Of a DNA stretch of 64,000 bases, positions 25,019 through 37,219 are shown in pieces. A program made the translations under genes and the position numbers. This DNA comes from Trichoplax sp. H2 (Eukaryota > Placozoa > Uniplacotomia > Trichoplacea). Positions within the stretch are counted from its first letter, which is position 1. Each line of letters opens with the position of its first letter. The DNA is taken from positions 62,001 to 126,000 of the forward strand of contig NOWV01000048.1 of the NCBI GenBank assembly GCA_003344405.1, written 5' to 3'. The notes under the pieces were generated by a model. It ran no database searches, was not told the DNA's origin, and saw only the letters and a list, made by a program, of their open reading frames with translations.

Positions 25019-28011
25019 AGGAGAGTAATATTTGATTCATAGTAGAACGAGACAAATATTATTGATTTACCTTTCTTTTGTGATTGAACGACAAAGTAAA
25101 ACTTATTTTCGAACTATATAAGGACTGTATACTTAAATAGCGTAAAAAGATTGCCAGCTGATAATCAGCAAAAATCTACATAATCCGTAGCCTAGGAATT
25201 AGTTGAAAATTAATGAGCTACTAAAATTTTTTTACTTTGCAAAGAATCTTCCGAACATTATAGTTAATATCACAAAGTGATTGTGAAGGCATTCATTGTC
25301 TTAGTAACAAAGACGATGAATTTCTTGTCTGAAACATGACAGAAATTCCCTAAAATTAAAAAGTACTTATAATGTATGTGTTATATATGATTTTATTTTG
25401 CTACTCGTAATAAATTGTACCAAAATGGCCTACAAAAGAAAAACACTTTACACCTTTACGAGTATCGCTTTCTATCATCAAAGTCTGCATTTAATACGGT
25501 ATATCATTCTTCTAGCACATCACAGTGTATACCGTTACTCTATGTGAGAGAATAATTTCCCATACAATTCTTGTTTAAAATTAGGTACCCAAACTTTATA
25601 ATAATCATCATCACTTTAGGCTTTTATTCATTGATCGAAAATTAGCGTTATTTAGCATAATAATAATACGTTTATAATTACAGTCAACGTCTTTAAATGA
25701 TAAAAATCGTTTATCAATTGCGCTCATTTATAATGTATAGTCTTCATTGATCTGATAATGAAAGTTAGCCTTCATTTTAAAAATCGATACTCTATATTTC
25801 AATCGTGGACTATTTGGAACTTTTAGTCCCTATATCGAAATTCGACTATCCTCACACGATTACCATTATCAACAGCGGTACGATATCCACTTTTATTATA
25901 TTCCCTAAGCGGAAGCCCGGTTTTAATAATAATTTTACAATGTTTAGAAAGGATATCAATTTTTTATTTGTATTGTAAGAATTTCGATAGCATGTTTACA
26001 TGCTTTGGGGTCCCACCTTTAAAATGAAGCAAAAACCAGGCCACGCCATCCTCCATTGACAGCCTTGAATTTTTGTTCTGCAATCTGCAGTATTAACGTG
26101 GTAAAAGTAAAAATAGATCGATTAGATATTAGATATCTCAATTATTCGATGTAAATAAATTATCACAATCGCAATTCGGAATTGTTATCGCTCCTGGATA
26201 ATTAATGTTAACCCATAGTTCTTAATTTAAACAGTAGTGCGGTAATGAAGGGTACGATGAATTAGCAACTTAATGACGTCACCTATTATTAGCCAGCAGT
26301 ATCATTAGACTGTATTTTATGCAGATAATTTATAATTTTGCAATGTTACTTTTAGGTATCGATAAATACCTACCTTAATTTCTGTACTAGACCACATGAT
26401 AACAACTATTTAAACAAGTAACGTTATACGACTATGATACTTACCTTCGCACTGATACGAAAATAGCAAGCTGCAAAAGAATTTCTGCTAATAGCCCATG
26501 AAATCGTACGGTAGTACTTTAAATTTCTACGACAGTTTTGTAGAATAGCTAGTATTTATTGATTCAACACGATAGTCGATTTATCGCTAAAATCTATCTG
26601 TATCTCTTTTCATTTTACGCCTAACAATAGAAAAATATTTATTTGTGTTTGCAGGATGTAATATGAGCGCGCTCTAAAGATATACGGAACCTCATAGATA
26701 ACCAAAGAAACGTCCTATAAATAGATATGTCTATATTATAAGAACGTCCTAGAGTTGCGTTGAATTTAGAACTAATAACATATGAGATAAATAGTACAAT
26801 ACTCGCACATATGTACAGTAGTACATAGATAAGATATTGAGATTCGAAGCCGAAATCACATTCAGAATTAAATTTTCCATCTTAGCGCATTATTTTTGCC
26901 GATATTTACTTGATAGATTATCAAATACTTTTGCAAATTTTCTTAATTGTATTGCAAGCATTAAGCCAATATTATTGTTAAGTTGCTAGGTGTAATCATG
27001 TGAGTTTATGTAATTATGAGTTGATTATAAAGTTTTTTTATGTCTAGCTTTGCTTCGACGCACCTCTTAACTGCTCAAATACATCATTATCATAGCATGA
27101 TTAAAAATTATTTTAAAAAATAGATTTGCATTTTAATGTAATGTTTACTTATGATTTCATTACTAGTAATTCGGCTGGATCAATTGGCTTATAGCATGAT
27201 CTAATGACCGAATACTTGTTTATAATAGGTATTAATGATCGTATAAATGATTTATAGCGTTATCATTTGATCAGTGATCATTGTTACGGCGTTATGATTA
27301 GCCTAAAGGTTGATATTGTAAACTGTAATTCTTCACAGTAGGCTTTCAATAGTCTTGTCTTACAGAATGGCTAAATATGTGGTCGCAGATATGAGCCTGA
27401 TAGACTAATCTTTCCTACTCCTAAAGTCTTATTCGATGTTTCAATAAAATTAGGATGTGTCTGCATTCATTGCCAGGTTACTATGGATATTAAAGAGAAC
27501 TAGTGATCTAAATATTATATCTTAAGGACATAAATTTTGTTTAAATTATATTTCTAAAGTAATACAAATCCTAAAAAATTTCACTAAAATGGACAATAAT
27601 ATCTTATCGGAAACTGCGTACAGTAGCTTGGCACATTACCCATATAAACAGAAATAAATGCCAGTACTGTACCAGAAAGACACGTGGTAGGTGTGGTAAA
27701 TCAATAAATTATGTAACGAGCGAGCATAGGAGGACAAGATTTTAAGTACATCGTCAGGATCCGGACAAATAACTGATAATTACTTACATTTAGATTTACA
27801 TATTATCAATAGATATATTGTGCCTAGTTTCAGGGCTTTTGCCGACTATGATGATAATCCGTCACCAATATTTACCTTACAGTTAGTTAAATTGGGCACT
27901 TTAATTGAGCAATTTGGTTACTGATTGCTTCCTATTCCTGAACTTCCATGCTTTTACTATCACCCCTTTTGGAAGTTAAATATGTATCTAGCTATAAGAT
28001 CGCAACGAGTA

Positions 28012-28140
28012 ATATTAATGTAGTGTGCTATTCAATTTTTTTTGAGCGCTAGGTAAAAATTTAATACAACTTGCAATTATAGTATAAAAATCGCTCAAAT
28101 TTTCTACTTTATCGAGTAGCATACACTAAATCATATTAAT
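28012..28140. repeat. Imperfect fold-back element of about 130 bp
   Basis: The left side carries ATTAATG, TAGTGTGCTA and TTTGAGCGCT. The right side carries the inverses CGCTCAAA, TAGCATACACTA and ATATTAAT in mirrored order. This makes a long imperfect hairpin around an AT-rich centre, like a small fold-back or MITE-type element. No coding content. Confidence 0.6.
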
Positions 28141-29894
28141 CCTTTCTGAATAAAAAAGCTCGCTGTAATCTCAATTCCATCACAGCTTGACCACTAAATA
28201 TTTTAGACACTGTTTATTAATATGTTTAGAAGACACCTACATTGCATGTCTAGAAAAATTATAGTTATGCGTTACATTACAAAAAGAGATAATTGCATAA
28301 TTCAAATTACAAAAATGAGACATGAAATATATCAGTACATCATTATTGCAGTTATAGTGCTATTACATAACCAAGTACTGTGCTACAGAACATAGATAAA
28401 CTTGGTAATGTTTACCGTGAAATTAGATGCTATTAAGTTTAGTGAAATTTTTAATAATAAATAACGAATAATAAACTGCATTATGACTGATATACCTGTT
28501 ATAGCTAAGAAGTCAGTAGGATTCTAGAAGGTTAATGTAAATTATTAAATACTATAGTTTTTAGGATCTCATTTCTTGCAAGACTACTCCAAAAAAAGAA
28601 TATGAATAATGTAAAGCGTCTAAGCTAGTAATCCCGAAGAGATAGCTCCTTCGTACTTTTGTGTTCGTTTTGAGAATGTTGTTATTATTATTCTTATATA
28701 AATAGCTAAACGGCTGGAAATAAGATACGATAATTCTGTTTTTAGAAAGTTAGTTTCTCATAATAACATCATGGTATGGTTTTTCGATGCAGATGCTATT
28801 ACTAATTTCTATTTTTGATGCATCGCAAGATCGCTACAATGCAAGGTTAGGTCGGAGAATAAAAATAGCCATTAACAGTCAGCGATCGGTAATTCGTTTA
28901 GCACCATTATCGTACACACTTTACTACAACATGACAGATAAGCAATAGTTCGAAATATCAAATACCGTAGGTTGTAGTTATATTGTAAACTCGCCAATAG
29001 CTTTTTACAACACCCAATTAATTTTTCAAATAGGCGTTAACAACCGTAATCTATGCATCAATAAAGACTTTCGCAATACTTCTGCCTAGCAAAGCAGTCA
29101 AGATTGATAATTTCTATTGTATATCGATATAGCGATCACATTTGTAGGTGACAAGAGTACTAATGCATGAAGATTGATGCGGATTTTAATCTGTTTGCTA
29201 GATAATCGTATAAGATTATTCTCAAATTCTAGTTTATAAAACGAAAATCAAAGGTTAAAAATAATTGAAAATTTCTTTTAGTCAATGGTCTGATATGATA
29301 TTATAATTCTCGATACTACTTATTGCTCTATTCCCTCTTTTCAAATCATTAAGATCATTTTCTTAAAAAAATTACGGAGGATATCAGTAGCAATATAGTT
29401 TAAAAGTAATAATGAGCAAAATAGTCTGGAGAACTGCTGGTTGTAGAACTTGTGACTTTTTTCTTAAGGTAGTCAAACGATTTAAGTTCATAACAAATCA
29501 TTAATACTATTTTATGCTCTATCCTTACCCATATTATAAAATTCATGTATAATTAAAACTTCTTAATGGCAATCTATCTTAATTTGTTAATAAATGATCA
29601 CGTTAGTTATTATAATCGCTTGAACAGATGTTTCACTTTTAGCATTCTCGGTGCATCATAATTCTGTCATTTCTTATTACTTTCTCACAATGACATTTAA
29701 AGATATTAAGATATTAATAAATTTAAATATTTAACTTAGTTCTCCAAAAGTATTTACAATAAATTTCAGCTCAATCTAGGTACAAATAACGTTAATGATA
29801 CTATTAATTCTCTTTAATGAAGAGAACAAAAATAGTGCATTTTTCTCTCTTTATGTAAAAGGTCATTATTTGTATCCTCAAGATCAATACATTG

Positions 29895-30026
29895 ATGAAA
29901 CAGCTTTATACAATATTCTTTCTACTTCTTTTATTTACCTTAAATTGCAAGGCTAAAGAGTCATTAATGATTGTAACGAATGAAAAAGAAGGCAATATAC
30001 ACGTGATGAAAAGACAGACAGATTAG
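29895..30026 (+). CDS. Candidate small secreted peptide / peptide-precursor ORF, frame possibly broken
   Basis: ATG at 29895 opens a 43-residue frame ending at TAG 30024-30026. It starts with a textbook signal peptide: MKQ, a hydrophobic core (IFFLLLLFTL), NCKA and a likely cleavage after Ala20. The remaining 23 residues are polar and contain a dibasic KR (39-40). A second open frame overlaps, beginning with a KRR tribasic site at about 29984 and running to TAG 30095-30097, again polar with a Q after the basic site and ending in GSWY. The two frames would join if the A5 run at 29983-29987 had one more A, giving a 67-residue secreted precursor. What is seen: signal peptide, dibasic sites, frame offset. 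What is inferred: a peptide hormone or neuropeptide precursor. It could instead be exon 1 of a spliced gene, or chance. It lies about 450 bases upstream of the receptor at 30472. Confidence 0.4.
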   Translation: MKQLYTIFFLLLLFTLNCKAKESLMIVTNEKEGNIHVMKRQTD

Positions 30027-30097
30027 TTAATGGCTTGGAAGATCAAAATTTGCTGATGGATAAAGCATTATTCCAAAGCACTGGATCGTGGTATTAG

Positions 30098-30471
30098 CCG
30101 CAATTGACGGACTATAATATATTAAAGTTGTTACATCCATTTTATTTGTAACAATTTGCACCTAATGATCACCTTTTTTATTAACAGTAGGTCAAAATAC
30201 TGAAGCATTGTACATTACATTCATTTTTAAGATTACTTTAATTACGGGTAACTTGATCCTTATCGATAGAAGAAATCTTAAAATTTAAATATAGACCATT
30301 AGATTAACCTTTCTGCCCTCTTAAAAGAACTTTAAATTTAATAGGCACTGTTGCAAGTTTTCTGAAGGCAAAAAACTGATGATTGAAAAGTCTTGAATTC
30401 TCGCTAGTGGTCGACCTGTATATTTGGACGTTACAATCGAATTCAATCTAGCGGAAAGGCAACAACTCATC
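30098..30471. other. Spacer / 5' region of the receptor at 30472
   Basis: AT-rich, with no coding content seen. It should hold the receptor 5' UTR. In-frame stops before 30472 (TGA at 30394) exclude an upstream ATG start for the receptor. Confidence 0.5.
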
Positions 30472-31566
30472 ATGGAATACTTATATGATCGAACTGCTAA
30501 TAGAAGTAATTTATCTTCTGAGGCACCGCAAATTTTATTAAGAAATGGCCTAACTATACGGCAAATTTTACATATTATCTATGGTATCTTAGCTTTTGTC
30601 TCGATCCTCGGTAATAGCCTCGTCTTTGCAATTATTACTACTCATCGACGTGGAAAAATGCTACAATCTAGTAATAATTTACTTATCGCCAGTATGGCCA
30701 TGATGGATATGATGACTGGTATAACGATATATGCTACGCCGACATTTGTTTTTCCGGCTGAAACTTATCCATATCCGAAAAATCCATCAGCCTGTGAAGC
30801 TTTTTGTCGTATTATCGCTTCAGAATATTTACTATTCTATTTTGGATTTGGTTCAGTTATAACTGTTACCGCTATTGCAGTAGAGAGATGGATAGCGATA
30901 GCTAAGCCATTAAGTTATAGAAAAATTATGACAACCAAGCGCGTTAAAATTTTCATCAGTATTTTATGGGTATTTTGCCTATTTATATCGGTTGATGTTA
31001 TGATACAAATTAAATATGAGTCAAATAATACAATACCATGTCAAAGATATGATTTTGCCACCCGTCAGCCCGGGACAACAATTTTCCTCTTATTAGAAGT
31101 AGTACGCTTATTCTTCCCCGTTCTTTTAACTTTGGTCTGCTATGCTGATATCGCTAGAAGGATATTATGCCCTAGTAAAGTTAATACTCTAAACCTAACT
31201 TCTAATCGTGTAATAGGTATTCGATATAAATCGAAACGAAAAGTAACCATTATGTCCGCTACTGCTGCATTAGCTTTCATTTCATGTTGGTTACCGAATG
31301 AAATTTATTTTAGTCTTACAGCATTAAATCAAACTATTTATGATCAAACTACAATTCGTATAACTAAGTCATTAATAATATTAAGTTCATGTCTAAGTCC
31401 ATTTATATATTCTGCAACGAATGAAGAATATAGAAAGGGTCTACGCTCATTATTATCGCCTCTTTGGAATTCAATATCGACAATTTGCAGATTCAGGTAT
31501 CAGAATCCGTTTCCCGGTAGCAAAAGTAAGAGTATGGTTATCAGTACCTCTGCGGCAGCGCTTTAG
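30472..31566 (+). CDS. Rhodopsin-class 7TM receptor, orphan, paralogue of 36128
   Basis: The product is 364 residues in one exon. The frame is open back to 30397, but the first ATG is 30472, and this start aligns residue for residue with the paralogue at 36128. The N-terminus has N-x-S/T-type sites. Marks: GN in TM1 (47-48), Asp79 in TM2, ERW (138-140) for DRY, Cys112 and Cys190, CWLP (272-275), SPFIY (309-313) for NPxxY, then NEEYRKG. The third intracellular loop is short and basic (KSKRK near 253-257). Arg139 is 27 residues after Cys112; another Cys, 108, lies four before it. The C-tail (after about 330) differs from its paralogue and is Ser-rich with basic residues. Alignment with the 36128 product needs no gap up to about residue 330, so the pair is a recent duplicate. 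The ligand is unknown. A candidate peptide ORF lies just upstream. Confidence 0.94.
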   Translation: MEYLYDRTANRSNLSSEAPQILLRNGLTIRQILHIIYGILAFVSILGNSLVFAIITTHRRGKMLQSSNNLLIASMAMMDMMTGITIYATPTFVFPAETYPYPKNPSACEAFCRIIASEYLLFYFGFGSVITVTAIAVERWIAIAKPLSYRKIMTTKRVKIFISILWVFCLFISVDVMIQIKYESNNTIPCQRYDFATRQPGTTIFLLLEVVRLFFPVLLTLVCYADIARRILCPSKVNTLNLTSNRVIGIRYKSKRKVTIMSATAALAFISCWLPNEIYFSLTALNQTIYDQTTIRITKSLIILSSCLSPFIYSATNEEYRKGLRSLLSPLWNSISTICRFRYQNPFPGSKSKSMVISTSAAAL

Positions 31567-34500
31567 AATATGGTACTAACTAACTTTAATCCTTTTTAAA
31601 ATTTGGTTTCACTCGTCCAATTTATCGTGGCTTAGCAATTCTTACCATATTAGCTCTTAATTTTTATATTGAAAACTTTTATTGCAAATCGACTTGATAG
31701 TCCACATAGATTTCTTTTCGCTTATTAGCTACTTCGCTTAGATAAATATAATATGATATACATGAGCTCGCTTACCTAAAAAAGGAACATGTTAGAACAT
31801 TGCTTTAATATGAACATCCCGAAGTTGCTACATCTCTCTTTATAGTTAAGCTTCTGTTTATTAACTTTACCAAATATATTATCAAAATAAAAATCACTAT
31901 ATCCATTCAAGTGGGGTAATCATGGAGAATGATATGTGTATTATGCAATTGTCTTCAGTTCGATGATTTTATTATTCTAAGATACTTTAATTGAAAAAGT
32001 TTCATACTAACCTTATATTATTTACTGTCATCGTACTTTACGTAGCAGCACATTAAATCTATCATTTTATCTGAGTGGTAATGATAATTATTTACAGTTT
32101 TAGCGCGATAACATTTTATTTATCGGCCATACGATTACTTATATAGAAACAAACTCTGTTTTCTATAAAAAATTGATTTCTTACCAATAGTATTTTTTCG
32201 CGAAGTTACAAATTAAAACTGAATTACCGTAGTATGATATTTAAAGCGGCATATCGATGCTTATTCGTACGTTTAATGCCGAATAAACTTTATCATACGT
32301 AACTCTATCATTACAACTGCACTACCGTTGTACATACCTACTCGTAAACAGCAATTCATCACTCAGATAGTCAAAATATTAGTAGTGGCATTTTAAAAAC
32401 CTCTCCTTATCAACTAGAATATGATACTTTTACTATAATATCGATAGCGTAGATCACATTGAAAATTCAGTGGCGTAGCCGATGCACAATAGTATAGAAA
32501 TTTGTGATTGTAGACGATTCCGGTTAGCTTGCTTTAATGTGAATTCACCGCATGAAAAATGTTCTGTCGGTGTAATATAATGATACACGGCAGCTATGAA
32601 AAACTACATTAACTCAAAGGCGGTAAATAATTTTTCATGATTTCTATTTAAAAATTAATTACATGTTAAATTGTCAAAAGTAGAACAATTAACGTATGAG
32701 TAATGTGGAATTCTTTCCGTATCTATCCCACCACGAATATAATATTTATGTATTTGTATTGTATCGTTATAAATAGATATATAGGTTACGATATATGTTA
32801 ATATATTTATATAAAATATGTGTAAAGCTAGGCGTAAGCTAATGTCCTATCTGTAGTTCTTATGTTGCTAAGTCTTTATTTACGTAATTATAAATTTACC
32901 ATCAACACAATTGTATCTGTATACGTAGTGTATCTACAGCAGAACTTAGCTAAGTAGCCAATTAAAATTTGAGATATATAGATATCTATACGTACTCTGA
33001 TAATGCATATTGCCCATTTTCTAACTAATGTTAATAAATCAACAACAATAAACTCACAAATCCTCAGTTCCAGACAATTTATGATATCACAACAAGTGAC
33101 TTATAGTTAATAAAATATGTTTACATTTTTACCATCTGAATTCTCAGATTTCGCATTATACAGAAAATTTCTACAGTTCGTAATCAAGTGTAAAAGAAAA
33201 CAAGTTGGGATATCAATCCAATCTATATATGGCAAGTTAATGAAGTTCGATTGGTTTATAAAGTATCATTTGTAGGTAGGTACTATGTAATAATATAATA
33301 CCGTATATCTATGTTACCTGACTTTTAACATGATCATAAAAAAATTTGTAATGTTTTCAATTAGAATTGACAGCAATAAGTCGTTCAACATACTAAGATT
33401 ATAATCTATTTACCGTTCCTTAATCAATCACTAATATAACTAGGCCTTGGCAATGCGAATGAAACAAGCTGAACCATTTGTCTTAAGATACCCGTTTTTG
33501 AAATTTTCATAATTTTTTAATACTTAAAATGCGCATACTGAATAACTACAGTTCTGTGTATAGGAATGACCGTAACATATTGCTATTTAATGCAGATCTT
33601 TATTAAAAATTTGCAAACACCACCCTCACAATAAAAGATTGCTCATGCTGAAAGCTTCGATTAAGTTGTATTACAACTTGCAATCATACCTTACTAGGCA
33701 CTGTAGCAGATACGAATCAGAGTAATACCCAATTTTGCCCTTATTGGTGTAAGTGGCTAACGTTAGTGGTTATTTCTTAGATGAAAATAGATAATGAAAT
33801 ACGCCAATTTTTTAATGGGGTACTTTACAGTTTGTGGTATGCTAGACTATGTCAATGATTGTTATTTAAGTACATTCTTTATTAATATTTTTTTATCAAC
33901 TGATCAAATTTGTTATATTTCGATTGATTAATTATCTAGCATGCTATAATATTAAAACCTTCGATACAGATTTTGAATTTCTACTTTAAGAGAGATAAAT
34001 TTTACTTCAGTGATACTAATTATTATCTTCATAGTTAGTTCGAAATGCAATTTTTTAATCAATTATTATTAAAATCTATCATTTATTATCAAACCAGAAT
34101 AACAAAGTACTGTGTAATTTGACTTATTTGAATTACAGTTTCACTACTTTATCTTTAATAATTTGCCAAGAAATATCAGATTGAATATTGCGTTATGGTC
34201 AATCCCCGAAATTGGCCGACGCTTAATTTGTTTAATATTTTGAAAGCAGCATCTGTTCTATGCCATTACATTTAACGGCAGGAGATGAACCGACTAATAT
34301 AAGTTTAACTCGTACAAGTAGCTATTCCGAAATCATACTAAAAATATTCCTATAATATCTAGCATAATTGCACGTTAACATCAAAACTGTATGGACTTTG
34401 ACTGACAAAGGTATTACTCGAATAACAAAAATTTTCAGAACAGGTGCTATACCGTAAATCTCATAACTTCTACTTGGAAGAGAGTTGTCGATTTTGTTGA

Positions 34501-36127
34501 GGGTCATAGTGATTTTAGAAATGAAAGGAATATTATTAGAATAATCAATTTCACGATATATGATGCTATAAATAGATGCTGTGAATTCGTAAGATTAAAA
34601 CGTTTGATCAGGCATTGGCTAACGTCGTGTTGGTCCACCATATATTGTATTAGAACTGGTAGCACAAATGTTACTTTCTCATTATTGCAATATAATATAT
34701 TTTGTCATAGTCTTTCATCATTCATTACTTGATTAATTACTACTTCCTACTAATAAATTTCGCTATTTAAATTGTTCTTAAAAAATAACGGACGGTTCTT
34801 GAATAGAATCCAACTGTGAACTTATCACTTCATCTCAAAAGCCATTGTTGACCTAGATAAAATATTACGATTGCCATTAGTTTATGAATACTACACCAGT
34901 GACCTAAGTATTTCGATCGTTATAGTCAAGTTAAAGCTCTTACTTCGTTTCCATGATATAAAAATTTATAGGTGTTCAGCTAAAAATTATTGTCGTTATC
35001 TCCGTTAAAATAATGCACTGTAGATCCTATCTCCACATGGCCTAATTAAATGTATAGATACATCCAAAGGCTAAAATAGTTTACCAAATTATGTACAGGC
35101 ACTAATCAAAACGGCTTAGTGCATAAACTATCATTAGGGCGTTACGCTACTTATAAATTAGAAACGATATAGAAATTACTGAAGATAAAATCATAATATC
35201 GCTATAAGTAATACGGTACTGAGTTCATAATGGACTTTTAACTAGTACGAAGATTCTTAAATTAAAGAAGATAATGATTGTGCTGGTGCGGTATACAACG
35301 TTAAGTATGCTTTCATCAAATTATTTGCATATCTAATATCCGTATACGATAGATATATATACACAGCCTAATCCTATATATTTTTATGATCTGAATAATT
35401 TTATTTACAGTTATAAATCTTTCACATAAATATACAACGTCTGGCAAACACTGTTACTATTGTCGAGATGACATTACGACTGAAAATTCCATAAAGAATA
35501 CTAAATATGCATTATGAACATCATATTTTCCGCAGTGAGTTTATTAAATTGTTAATAATGTTCTTCCGATTAGTTTGATTTGGACTTTGATATCGCATAA
35601 TCCCAATTTACCATCAATGGTAGTGATGATTGCAATAATTGCACACGTGACGATTAGATGGAAAGAGCAATTAAATAGTAAAGTTCAATATTTGCAAAGT
35701 AGATCAGAAATTCCCATTATTTATTTTAAGTAATCTACGATATAGCTGTACTCATTAAATATGGACTTAAATTATTATTGCATTTTCATTTTGAAGTAAT
35801 ATCAATCATAATCAGTCAGCTTTTATTTTATGTATCATACGCTAGAGGATTAAGATTTCTAACATTATCATCTTAGTTTATATTATTTAACTAAAGTATT
35901 CAAAATCTAACTAAAAACTGTAATATAGAAGCCTTTTTATGTCTTATACAGTTTAACCTTAACCGAACCATTTGAAGTAAACATCTCTAGTCATCTCCCT
36001 GATACGATCTTGAAAGACATAAGGGAAAAAGCTATAACTGATTTTAAAACTACTGTTCTACGATATACGTAAGCTGGATGACTCTACTAAACTGAATTTC
36101 ATTGTAAAGAAAAGAAAACAATTCACC
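31567..36127. other. AT-rich spacer between the two close receptor paralogues
   Basis: No coding exon is supported. The open frame at 34322-34507 (minus) is short and featureless. No decayed third receptor copy was recognised. The last bases hold an A/G-rich leader immediately before the CACC-ATG of the next gene. Confidence 0.5.
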
Positions 36128-37219
36128 ATGGAATTTTTACATAATATGACAAGTAATGAAAATAATTTATCTTCCACCACAGTACCCATTCCATCCCCAA
36201 ACGGGCTAACTGTGCAACAAATTCTGCATGTTATCTATGGTATCCTAGCTTTTATTGCTATATTCGGCAATGGCCTTGTCTTTACAATTATTGCTACTTA
36301 TCGACGTGGAAGGATGATACGATCAGGCACCAATTTACTTATCGCCAGTATGGCTATAATGGATATGATGACTGGTATTACGATATATGCTATGCCGACA
36401 TTTGTTGTCCCAGCAAAGAGTTATCCGTATCCAAAAGATGCTTTAAGTTGCAATATATTTTGTCACATTATTGCTTCAGAATATTTGCTATTCTATTTTG
36501 GATTTGGTTCTGTTTTAACTGTGACTGCTATCGCAGTAGAGAGATGGATAGCAATATCTAGGCCATTTAGTTACAGAAAAATTGTGACAACTAAAAGGGT
36601 TAAAATTTATATTGTTATTTTATGGATACTTTGCTTGTTCCTATCAATTGATGTTATGCTACAAAATGAATATGTAGCGAACAGTACAATACCGTGTCAA
36701 TTCAACTCATTTGCTAGGCACCAACCTGGAAAAAGTATATTCTTGGCATTAGAGATAATACGCTTATTTTTCCCCGTTCTCTTAACCTTGATCTGTTATG
36801 CAGATATTGCTAGAAGAACACTGTTTTCTAGTAAGGTTGATGCCTTAGACCAAAATTCTAATCGTAAAATGAGTATTCGACGTAAATCAAAACGAAAAGT
36901 AACTATTATGTCAGCTATAGCCGCTCTGGCTTTTATTTCATGTTGGTTACCTAATGAGATTTATTTTACTCTCACGGCTTTCAATCAAACTGCCTATGAT
37001 CTTACAACAACTCGCATAACCAAATCATTAATAATATTAAGTTCATGTCTAAGTCCATTTATATATTCTGCTACAAATGAAGAATACAGAAAAGGATTAA
37101 ATTCATTACTGAGACCGATCCACCTTATTGATACAGCTGGATGTCAATGTACTATTCAATACTCAGTTCAAATCAGTAGAACTGAAAGTAGCATCAATAA
37201 TATTGCAGTATTAAACTAA
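36128..37219 (+). CDS. Rhodopsin-class 7TM receptor, orphan, paralogue of 30472
   Basis: The product is 363 residues in one exon. The ATG sits in a CACCATGG context. The N-terminus is rich in Asn with N-x-S/T sites. Marks: GN (47-48) in TM1, Asp79, ERW (138-140), Cys112 and Cys190, CWLP (272-275), SPFIY (309-313), NEEYRKG start of helix 8. The loop between TM5 and TM6 holds the basic RRKSKRK run (251-257) shared with the 30472 product. Most differences are in the N-terminus, the extracellular loops and the C-tail; the C-tail here has two Cys (339, 341) that could be lipidated. It sits 4.6 kb downstream of its closest relative on the same strand, as expected of a tandem duplication. Ligand and coupling are unknown. 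Confidence 0.94.
   Translation: MEFLHNMTSNENNLSSTTVPIPSPNGLTVQQILHVIYGILAFIAIFGNGLVFTIIATYRRGRMIRSGTNLLIASMAIMDMMTGITIYAMPTFVVPAKSYPYPKDALSCNIFCHIIASEYLLFYFGFGSVLTVTAIAVERWIAISRPFSYRKIVTTKRVKIYIVILWILCLFLSIDVMLQNEYVANSTIPCQFNSFARHQPGKSIFLALEIIRLFFPVLLTLICYADIARRTLFSSKVDALDQNSNRKMSIRRKSKRKVTIMSAIAALAFISCWLPNEIYFTLTAFNQTAYDLTTTRITKSLIILSSCLSPFIYSATNEEYRKGLNSLLRPIHLIDTAGCQCTIQYSVQISRTESSINNIAVLN

Larger units (their letters stand above)
24314..25228 (+). repeat. Duplicated two-part block flanking the gap (probable allele duplication)
   Basis: Part P is present identically at 24314-24480 and 24801-24967. Part Q is present at 24609-24780 and 25057-25228 with only a few base differences. Between them the middle is unrelated: 128 bases in the first copy (24481-24608) and 89 in the second (24968-25056). 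The near-identity and the position beside the N run suggest two haplotypes placed in tandem by the assembler rather than a real duplication. Confidence 0.85.
16367..29894. other. Long AT-rich spacer with repeats and a scaffold gap
   Basis: No gene is supported apart from the listed weak ORF at 24.8 kb. Short open frames at 17267-17455, 17791-17991, 18050-18265, 19465-19656, 21398-21646 and 22057-22278 have no motif or conserved-looking composition. The repeats are listed separately. The 23.8-24.2 kb part is unusually purine-rich on the plus strand, without an open frame. A B-box-like GTTCGAATCC at 22489 has no tRNA fold around it. Confidence 0.5.
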
